Positions 42,801-54,600 of a DNA stretch of 62,000 bases are shown piece after piece (positions within the stretch are counted from its first letter, which is position 1; each line of letters opens with the position of its first letter). Source of the DNA: Glandiceps talaboti (lineage: Eukaryota; Hemichordata; Enteropneusta; Spengelidae); assembly GCF_964340395.1 (NCBI RefSeq), contig NC_135569.1:8694040-8756039 (forward strand), in the 5' to 3' direction. Both the position numbers and the translations under genes were made by a program. The notes beneath the pieces were generated by a model. It saw nothing but the letters and a program-made list of their open reading frames with translations, was not told the origin of the DNA and did no database searches.

Positions 42801-45566
42801 ATCTTGACATGTTTGGTGGAAGTATTACAGCTGACACTGTGCAGACAGACATTATACATGTATCTGTCCAGAAAGCAGTATTCCGTGCGTGTGCAGTGAG
42901 ATATATAGAGCAAATGATAATACAAAAGGCAACTATGTATGGGAACGTCCTTACTTTCGATTCCAGCAATGTCATAATCATGGATGGGGCATCAATTGAA
43001 ACTTATCTGACATTTTCAATGATTACTGGTGCAACACTTATAAACAGTGAAGACTCAGTGTTTCTCATTAATGGACAAACTACGTTCCAAGCATGTTCTG
43101 GTGAGAAAAGATGTCATGTGACCAATATGGGAACAATGATCATCAATAGTCCCAGTTTCTCCTCCGAGGGTGATTTTTACAACGAGGGTGATCTCATCAT
43201 AGCGCAAGATGGCGCAAATGTTGATCTGTTATTACCTCATGCATCAACACAAACTGGAATGTATGCATTACAAGGGGACAAGATTGTGCTAACATTTCAC
43301 GGACAAATTAGTAATGTTGAGGAGGTTGAAAGTTCTCTCAGTTCCCAACCAGGTGAGGTGCAGATAGATGGTCGCTCCTATTTTAAGGATGGCTCAACTA
43401 TAAAAGTTATGGGTGGAATTGTGACTGTTACACCGACATCAAACCAGTACAGTTCTATCAGTAGCGGACTGGACATGATTGTTGACGGAGGACAATTATT
43501 ATTCAACTATACATCGGTTCTAGCTGGATCAAATCTGAAGATAAATGCCTTGACCATCGAATCTGGTGGAGTCATTCTCGATTCTAACTTAGCAACCATA
43601 ACTAACCTTGAGTTCCATGATGGTACACTTCGAGGACGTGGCACAGTACGTAAATTTAACTGGAGAAGTGGGTTAATTCAAAATACAAATTTGTCAATTG
43701 ACAAATGCACTTTATTAGGAGGATCTAGTAAAACAATAGAAAACAGTGTCATCCAAATCAATCAACAATTAAGAAATATTGGCAGCAATACTATCACAGT
43801 GGAAGGAGAAACCCAAATTCAGAATGAAGTGGCCTCAAGATTTGCAATTAGGTCTCCTCTCATTATAAACAGTGGTGATGGTGATAATGTCCAACTCATC
43901 AACAAGGGTGAAATCTTCCTGTCACTATTGCGAGGACAAGAAGCCATATTTAATGTTCAATTCAACAGCACAGGCGAAATGGAACTGGAAAGAGGAGTTT
44001 TGAGACTGCAAAGACAATCAGTTGTGAAAGCTGCGGTGATAATGACAACCCAATCGACATTACAATTTGATGGTGAGGAACATGACGTGTCTGATTCAGC
44101 ATCACTGTCTGGGAATGGATTCATCAAGGTTGAGGAATCAGCACTGTTAACATTGTCTACTAACAGTTTTAGTGTCGACAAACTGGAGACATCTGGAAAT
44201 GTATTTCTGAAAGGTAGGAAACTTCATTTAGTGATATTTTATATCTGTAATTCATAGCTATCCTCAAAGACAAGCGAAATACAAAATCTGCTTCCACATT
44301 TTCTACACAATACAGGTAAAACAACAAATAAAACTATACTAAAAAGAAATAGACACTGGACAAAATAGGTAAACAAGAATACTTAAAATGTTCCAGACAG
44401 TACATTAAACCATAGACCCGTTGGTGTAGGGTCTATGATTAAACTAACTCTAATAGAGGAATATTGTCCTCATCACACTAAGGCGTGGTGATGTTATGTT
44501 GAAAACATGCCATCAAATTCATACCTTCCCTCTTCTTTCCCTGTTCATGCAAGATGAGTATTTGTTCAGTGATAATCTCCAAGAAGATAAGAAATAAAGT
44601 AAATTGTTGCTGTAAGCAATCCCCTGGCAATGTTAAGATTAGGGAGGATGGATTAGAGGTGTTTTGTGATAATAAATAAATGTGCTCTTGCTTGTTGTAA
44701 ACTCCATGAACGACCTGATTCATATATTCGTATTATGTATTCCTAACCCATGAAATTTGAATTTTATCATTTTCATTGGATATCAGGGGCATCATGTATT
44801 GGGATACTTAGAGTGTACGATGGATCAATAGAACTGAAGGGTGGAACTGGGGCAGATGACGGAATTTCTATCAGTAAGTATTTCTATTTACATATTTATA
44901 TTAGCAATGACCATAGGCTTTGTTTGCTTTCAAAGACAACAAGAACATCAACAATAACAACAAACAACAGTATTAAACAACTTGAAATGTTTGCTCATAG
45001 AATAACCAGATATACATGTACAAGCTACAACCAATGAATAGGTGACATTGCAATATGTCCTAAATTATTTTAACGATATTCTGTGTTTCGTTTTATTCTT
45101 CTCAGGCTCACTGGAATTATATGGAGGGACAGTACAGTGTCCTGGACTTGCTGCCATCAATGGACCAGCTCTACTTCATTCAGGTCAGGTGTTCGTCACT
45201 GGTACCCTCAGTGCCAATGGATACTGGTATGTTACTGATGATGTGACAACAGTAGGAGATATTGAACAGACTCAAGGTTTGTAACAGTATTTGAGCATAA
45301 TTGCCAGATATTAAACAGTTTATATTGTTTGTATATTCACCATCATCATCATCATCACCATCACCACCACCATCATTATCATCAGCACCACCGTCATTGC
45401 CATCACCACCACCCCCACCACTTTCATCATCATCACCACCACCACCATTGCCACCATCATCATCACCACCACCACCACCATCATCATCATCACCACCACC
45501 ACCACCACCACCACTATCATTGCCACCACCATCATCATCATCATCACCACCACCATCATTGCCACC

Positions 45567-45600
<34 letters not shown>

Positions 45601-45632
45601 TTGCCATCATCATCATTATCATCATCATCATT

Positions 45633-45677
<45 letters not shown>

Positions 45678-48600
45678 TCATCATTGACAGCAGAAGTACT
45701 GTCTTTGGAAACAGGGTTGTTATCGATCTCATGATTCATCATCATCTGTTCATTGACTATGAAAGTTTAGGATATATGGCACAGTACACAATGCTATTAA
45801 TGTTATTATTATTTCTTCCTATTACAGGTGATGAATGTTCTATTATTACTAACTGTACATCGTGTGTCAACAGCTGTGTATGGAATCCAGATAACAACAT
45901 ATGTGTCAAGAAGACCAACGTTGGTCAACAGCAGTGTTTCATAGCTACTTGTCCGCAGGGTGAGAATAACAAACCTCGGTTTTCTTATATTCAAAACTCA
46001 CTTGAAATTGTTTACATAACATCAGATTTAGCTTATTTTCAATAGGGAACTTGCAATCCAAACTGAGCATGCTCAGATGCAAAGGACTACAGGATTATCT
46101 GTGGTTATCGTAATACCTAATCTGGAGCTCGCAATGGTCAGGGTAATTATGAATTGATCATTCGTAGTTGCAAACAATGTAACATCATTGTTTACAATAC
46201 CAATTCATTAGTATTTATTATCACATTTCCCATGATGCAACATTCAACATGGCGGGTTTGCAAGTTCCCTATTAGTCCTTTCCTGCAAGATAGGGAAATT
46301 AACCTAGAATGAGAATGAGATATAAATAGATACTATCCCTAATATTTGTTGTCATTTAACTGAGGAAAATAAGAGTGACCTAAGGGGCCCTGTCACTTGG
46401 AGTCAAAGACTAGTATATTATACCTCTGCAAGCATAATTTATGAAAAAATCCAGAAAACTAATGGTGGCCATGAACATTTTGAATCACATTTCAAGCACC
46501 ATAGAACGACATAGATGTGGGTAGTCGTGACGTAGAACAACCATTGTATAAATTTCATAGTTTGTTTGAATGTATTCAACTTGGCTTGCATGTGGTACAT
46601 AATATATTATGAGCATGACCACAATATTTTTTACAAAAAATTTTAAAACAGGAGACTTTTTATTTGCAATCTAGTGTAACCCTTATTTTATTTTCCATAC
46701 CATTATGATTGAGAACCACATCTTTAAAGAAAGTGTTGACCTGGTGTTCATCAAACATGGTTTAATATTCAATTCTATTTTTTTTTTGTTTACAGAAATC
46801 ACTTGCTTTGGATTCCATTCCAGCACTTCTTGCAACTCCAACTCCAATAGTGATTGTATGTGGTGCGAGTGGTCCGATCAGTGTGTGACAAAAGACCTGT
46901 GCAACAGTCAGTCCGAAAATACAGTATTTTGGACAAATGAAAATGGTGGTGACTGGAGTGATGCAAACAACTGGTTCAATAATTCACAGATTTCTGACGA
47001 CAGTTTGGTTTCTATAGGTCATCATTCGTCTGACTACACAGTAAAAATTACTTCAGAGAGTACTGTGACGTCAATAGTGATTGGTGTACCTTGTGATGAT
47101 GGCCGAATCCCAGCATGTGATTACACTCAAGAGTTATCTGTTGAGAGTACCCTTACTGTGATTGAAAATATAATCATTTATCAGACTGGCCGTCTGACTA
47201 TAAAAGGAACGCTTACAATAGGTGGTACTGTAACTGTGCTTGGTGAATTGCTATGGCGATGGGGTAGTCTGACAGGAAATGGAAATGTTGTTGTTGAGGG
47301 TTCCTTGGATATTTTCAATGATTGGTACAACCGATATAGGTATACTCATAATACCCTCCAAGTTAGTATAGAAAATAATGGTGAGATGTTCTACAGGAAT
47401 ACCAGAAATGAACTCATTATTAATGAAGGTGGTGCTATAACTAACCAAGCCAGAGGGAAATTTTATGTGGAAACGGCCTTGCGTGTACAATCAGGTGTGC
47501 TTCATAATCATGGAACAGTGGTTGTTGGCATTGACGGAGAATTACACTTTGGACCACAAATATATAACTATGGTACTATTGATATTACTACTGGGAAATT
47601 GAGACTCATTGCAGGGCTGGTATGTGAAGGAGCCATTAACCTAGCCTCAGGAACAGAACTTATTCTAACAAATGATGTTTATGATTTTATGAATACATGT
47701 ACTATAGATGCTGAAGGTGGTAAAATGACTTTGATTAGTGCAACTGTCAACTTTGATCCTGGGTCGTACACAGTGACATCATTTTCAATGACTGATAACA
47801 GTGTCCTCACTTCAAACCAGACGTTACAGGCTAGTTACATGTACTGGGACAGAGTTGTGGTTCGTGGAACTGGAAACATTATGGTGGATGGTATGTTGGA
47901 ATGGAAAGGTGCTAGTATTGAGGGAGATAAGGATATCATTGTTAATGGTGAAATGAGGTTTTTGTATCCAGAGAGATATTCCAGACGTACCAAAGTAATC
48001 ACAAAGGGCCATTTGAAAATGCATGGGAGAGTCTTTATTACTGACACTGACATTGTACTAGAGTTAGCCAATAATGCAACAACAGAGATTGGAGACTCGG
48101 CAAGTGTCTACATCAGCCATTCCAAAACTTTCACTGTTCAGTCTGATTCATCGCACTGTCAATTAAGTAACTATGGTAACATCATTGCCGATGGAACTCT
48201 GTTCCTTCGCCTTGATTTCCAGAATTATGGAAACATATCCATTGATAACGGAAGGATTAATTTACTTGATAAATCTTATTTTGCCAGTGGAGAGTTAAAG
48301 ATGTCAATTGCTGCTACCATGGGACTCGAGGGCAGCTACCATATGTTCCTGCCAAATTCAAGATTGTACCTTGATGGACAAATTTCGATGCAAGCTCAAA
48401 TGTGGACAATAAATTCAACAGTTTGTAGTCACATTGGTGGCATTAGTGCAACTACTGGTCAAATCGAAATTGGCAAGGACACTGACCTTAGATCAATTGG
48501 AACCATCAACCTATATCGATCAGAAATGCTTGTGTGGTCATCATATGAGGGTGAAGTCGATATTGATCATGTTGAACTTAGAAGAGATGGTCGCTTACAT

Positions 48601-51600
48601 TTGTATTCATCAACTAAAATGAACATGGTACGATTCACGGAAAGTTACTACACTGGTTACTTGTATCTCAGCTCTTCTGATCAATACTATGAAATTTATG
48701 GATCTCTCACGTGGGTCCATGGATATGGGCAGATTCGGAAAGCTGACCTTGGGGACAAACCGACATTACAAGTTACAGGCATACTGTACAGACATAACCG
48801 GTATGACTCTTATTTCTACTCAATAGATGTCCAGATCCAGAACAGCCTTCTCCATACAGGAGATGGTGACTTGGTTCTCCATGAAAATTCCACACTAACT
48901 ATCCAGGAACATGCAGAAGTTAGTCTTCGTGGATCATATTGGAGAACATCAGGCACTGGTATAAAGCATGTAAGCAACTTTGGCTCAATTAATGTCTTGC
49001 AAAGCAGCACCCTTAACGTTCCATTGACAAACAATGGCGTCATCAGAATTAATGAACGTGTTGGGTATACTGTGCAGGCACCTTCTAATTTCTTAAGCAA
49101 GCAAGTCAACATTCAACCAAAAGGATGGATATCTTTCTCAAGTGGTTCAGAACACGCTGTTAGAGAGGCATGTTCCTTCATTATTCAGGACAGCGCAAAA
49201 GTTAAAATTCTGGATTCAAATACGAAATTAAACATTACACAAAGTGAATACATCAATGCAGCGTTTGAAAACACTGGATCAAATGCTATCCTGGACTTGT
49301 ACACATCTGACACCTCAATGTATATAGACTACCTAAGAACTGATACCAATGCAAGAGTTAATTTTTACGGTGATACAATCGAAATCAGGACCCTGCACTG
49401 GGAAGAAGGTAAGCTAATATGTCATTTTTAGTATAGAGTTCTAATCAGCATCTATGTAATGTGCATTGAAATCTCTTAATATAATAAGTACAAAATTAAG
49501 ATGTATTTTGATACAATAGGAAACTAGCAAGGCAAGATGGCGCCAAGTGTTGCATTGTGGGTGAGGAACAAAGTAAAACAAATTAACCACTAGAGGGCTC
49601 CCTATAGCCACTCAGCAATTAAACAAATTTACTGCTCCACTAGCATCAAATTTAACACAATTTACCCACAATGCAATAGACATTGTATACATGTCAGCTG
49701 GCTACATCTTTTACCAATCTAATTACACAAATGCCGAAGAAAAATATTATGGTTAATTGTTCACAAGAATACCCGTATGGTATAGTATTCAAATGAGATA
49801 CAAGGTATAGTTTGTGACTGTGGGTGTATTGACTGTCATGGAACATAGCATATGAGCCTACACTATTGTTATGGTTATTTCACATCTAAAATCACCAGCA
49901 ATCAGATGTTTTTCACAATATACAGTGTATACTATGCAGAGGATAGGATTAACCCAGATATTATGCTGGTCATTGTACATCATGACAACACGTATCTATG
50001 TCACGACAATACGTATCAATGTCCCTGGTTCTGTTGTGTTCGAAATATGAGTCAAAACATTCAAAATTACCATTACTTTCCCTAATATTTCTTGATATTA
50101 CTGGCTCTGGTATAATTAAGTTATTCTCCAATATTTTTCTTCATTCAGCTGGAAAATACTCATGACCTAAGGGTTGTCACTACTCGTCTATCGACTCGAA
50201 GTGACAAAGCCCCTTAGGTCGCTCATATTTTCCTTGGCTGAATGAAGAAAATATTGGGGAATAACATCTAAATATGCTTCATTTCATTTGATAGAACTTG
50301 TGACCTAAGGGTTGTCACTACTCGTCTATCAACTCGAAGTGAGAAAGACTCCTTAGGTCACTTGTATTTTGCGTGGCTGAACGTAGAAAACTATTGGGGA
50401 ATAACATCGAAATTTTTCATTGCATTTTATAGGTACCATAAACGTTAATGGAGGAACAATGTCTTTAGACCATTTAACAACTCTCTGGGGTGGCAGAAAC
50501 TCTAAAGCTCGGCTAGACAATGGAGTGGTGAAATTTAAGTCTACAGCAGATACCCATGAATTTATTGGAAGATCAGGCCAATCTAACATCTACATCACCT
50601 TGAATGGAGAACTTGTCATTGAGGGTGGTGGTGTCATGACATGGTATTCTAATCCATTGTATATTGAAGGTTCTGGGAGTTTAGTAAATTACAGGAAGTT
50701 CTTTATCCCAGAAGTAAATACCTTAGATAGTTATGTTAACTATCATAGCTATGCTGATTGCATTATAGCTGGTGTGCTTCGTATTCGAAAAGATGGGCAG
50801 ATATCTAATGCAACTATGTACTTCCACCAGTATGGTTACTTCTCAATGAATGGCGCCAGTTTCAACCTAACAGACATGAATTTTGCTGGCAAGGGTAAAA
50901 TTTATGCTTCATCTGGAAACTTACTTATCAGTGGACAGAAGGTAGATGAAGATGCAGCATTAGATCTTCAAGTTTCACAGGGGAATTGTGAAGTGTCGTA
51001 CAAAGATGATGGAAAGCTAATCAACACTGTGTCAATCACAAATTCTGGGTCATTAACACTGACAAGTAGTTCTGAGGTTGAAGTTGAGTCAATCACATTC
51101 ACTACAGACTATTCTTACAATAGTAAACTGAATGTGAATGTTCAGTCTAATATGATGGTGGGGGATTTGTCATTCAGGGCGTATAGAAGTGGAACAGGCA
51201 TTGAGGTCAGTGATGAAATGGTAGTGACCAGGAAGATGTATTGGAACAGTGGAAAGGTCATTGGAAATCTACAAATATCACCTACAGCTGAGTTGCATTT
51301 AGACACCAACAATGGGAAAGAGATACAAAATGGCGAGCTTCGTATTGCAGGGACAGTGTTTTCCTATGATTCTGCTCACTTGAGTCTGACAGACTCAACA
51401 GTAAACATAACTGGCACCTGGTACTTTTCCAGAAACTTTGAGTTCCGTGGATGTTGTAAAGTAATAAACTATGGTTCACTTGTAGTAGCAGCTCCATCTG
51501 AGACTGTGACTTTCACTACAAGCACAACTCTGGACAACCAAGGGCAGATCAACATCATGCAAGGGACAGTAAAATTATCATCTGTAGAAGAGTTTGGAAA

Positions 51601-54600
51601 AATCATCGGCAGCCAAGATAGCATATTGAACGCCCACAACCTCGTAACATCACTTGATCAGGACACAACATTAACACTGCCCAGTTCTACTTTTCTGATC
51701 TCTGGCAATAGTGACATCTCTGTCAATGGTTTACATGCTAATATCAGGCATTTATTACTTGATGCAGGGACTTTAACATTAACAGATACTGAAAACCTCT
51801 ACATTGAAATTCTTACCATAGATGGTGGGAACCTGTACATAAATGGTGACTTTTTTGTACCAAAGTTGGTCTTAAAAAATGGCGGTGTCCACGGTATGCG
51901 TAACATTCTTAGAACTGATATCATGGAATGGTACGGTGGCTCCTTGTACTTGGGGTCACCTGCCACCTACCCTGGTATTAATGATATCTTAGCCTCCCCC
52001 TCTGTTGAAAGAACACCTACACGAAAAAGAGATGTGGGGTCTGATGACGGAGAGGTGTCATCATACCTTTTGGTTGAGACTGAGCTTTTGGTTGCTACGT
52101 CATCTGGGGAAAATAATGGTATGTTGGTAGTCCTTGGCATTATTCGTCAAACTGCAGATAGAGAAATAGAATTGAAAAATGATGGGATTATGCTTCTAGA
52201 GGGAACTATGGAATTGCACAATACCCTGTCCATAACTGGTAGCGCCCAAAGTCATTTCATCAACAGAGGATCCATCTTAGTTGATTCTGGATTAACACCG
52301 GGACAAACTTCCGGATTATCGATCCGAGTTCCATTTATAAACAATGGTTTAATTAATATTGAAAGTGGCAGGTTTTATTCATTACCTCAAAATGGTCACA
52401 CTTCAGTTTATCATGGTACTGTTGAAGTTTCACCACTAGGCACTATATCATTTTCTTATGGCCAACACAATTTCACTGCAAACTCAACACTGTCAGTCCA
52501 GGGGCTAATGGAAATGCCCGATTACAGCTACAACACAAAGGTTATCATCGAGAAGACATCAGAGACACTCTACATTAAGAAACTTAACATGTGGCGAGGT
52601 CGATCGTCAATTGAAATATTTGCACCTGAGGCCCAGATTGATGAGGTTTTCATTTCAAGTGGTACATTATACATGAATCACAACATTAATGTTAATACTC
52701 TACACCTGACATCTAGTGGCAATGTTGTGGTCAAGAAACAATTGAATATTGGCAACTTGTTATTCTTTAATGGCGCCATATATGGTAATGGACAGAGGCC
52801 GAAAATGGTCATAGATAAATTCGGTTGGACTGATGGCAAAATATACACAACAGATAGAAACTTTCTGAATGTTGATATCTTAGAACAAGCTTGGTTCCTG
52901 CGGAATGAGGAAAAGGAAATGGACTACAATGTTATCTTCACGATAAAAGGAGACGGCGTCATCGCTGCTAGGGGACGTACTCGTCTGCGAAGATCTTCAC
53001 AACTTGTCATACAAGAAGATGGTAGACTGTCCCACTATGCAGGTGAAATATATTCTGATGATAACAATGCGCAATTCATCAACCGTGGCAGCATAAACAC
53101 TGGTAAATACCAAAACAATGCAAATATTCTGTTTAATGTCCAGCTACAGAACTTTGGAACAATCACTGTAGAAAGAGGGAAGTTGAGATTACACAGAGGA
53201 GGTACATCAAGTGGTGTTCGCACAAACCTACTTTCTAGTATTGAAATCAGTGGTGGCACATTTACTATCGCACCTCAGGATTTCAAAGGTAGAGGTAGCA
53301 TCAGATCCACAGGAGGAGTACTTGCCTTTAGTAGTGGCATTCTGACTGTTCCATTGATAGTGCAAGGAAGTACAATCGTACAGATCAACTCTGATGCCAT
53401 GGTCACTGCCAAGAAAGCAGTCACAGTAGAAGGTGGCGGCACTCTGCGAGTTAATGGGCTAATGAATATAACCAAGCAGATGGAGTTCAGTGGTGGAAAA
53501 ATAGAAGGGGAAGGCATTCTCAAAATTAGAAAAAATACCACCATGTTAATCAAGGACTCACCACAGAATAGGGACACAACTGTTGCATCACTGCAGAACT
53601 TTGGAACAATTATTGTACCTTCTCAATTTAGAGTTAATGCTGGAAATCTTAGAAATGAAGAATCCGGACTAATTACTATTAGAAATTCCGGTAGTATCAC
53701 AGGAAATGGTCTTCTGACGAATGTTGGAATTTTAGAGACCACTCAAATGCACCCAGACCGAGTTGCAGAAATAACAACTGCTCTTGAAAACGTTTGGAAA
53801 ATATATACAAATGAGGCGACTTTACAATTCACACAGTCTTCTAGTTCAAGGCAACATTTTACTGTCCATTCTGATGTTTTTGGTGGAAATGTCCTGTTTA
53901 GAGGCACAGTGCGAGCAAATGGCATCTTCAAATCCAATGCAGACATCAATGGAAACCTGGCTATTACCCATGCATTGGTATTAGATGGTGATGTCACATG
54001 GTCTGGTGGGTCCATATATGGAGAAGATGCATGCCAAAATAGATATTATAACCCAGCATCAAGTTCTCTGATGATAGCACCGTGTCCTGAACAATATATG
54101 ATCAACAAAGGAGATTTCTCAATTATAGACACTGCAGGATCAAGAAACATGGGAGAATATCTTGAATTTGTGAACCAAGGTCGAATTAAATGGTTTGGAG
54201 GGCAGGTGAAATTCCAAGGAACAGTCATGAATTCTGCTAATGCAGAGATAGTGCTGCAGGGACCAAGCACAAATACCCTATACTCATATAGGTATTCAGC
54301 ATACACAATAGAAAATTATGGATTTATAGTTGTCAACCAGACAACGGCCGACCTTCGACCTTCGACCTTCAGAAACCACAAGCGGGTCACTTTAGTTAAT
54401 GATGCACATTTACTAGTTGACTCTTTCTCCCAACAACATGATGATGGTATGCTATATATATCACAGGGTACTACAATCGAGGTTTCCACGTTAAATATCG
54501 AAAAAGGACAGCTTCTCATTGGAGGGAACACACATGGACATTTGAATATCGGTAATGCTAGGTTGATTATCCTCGACTCTGCCACAATATCACGTGATCT

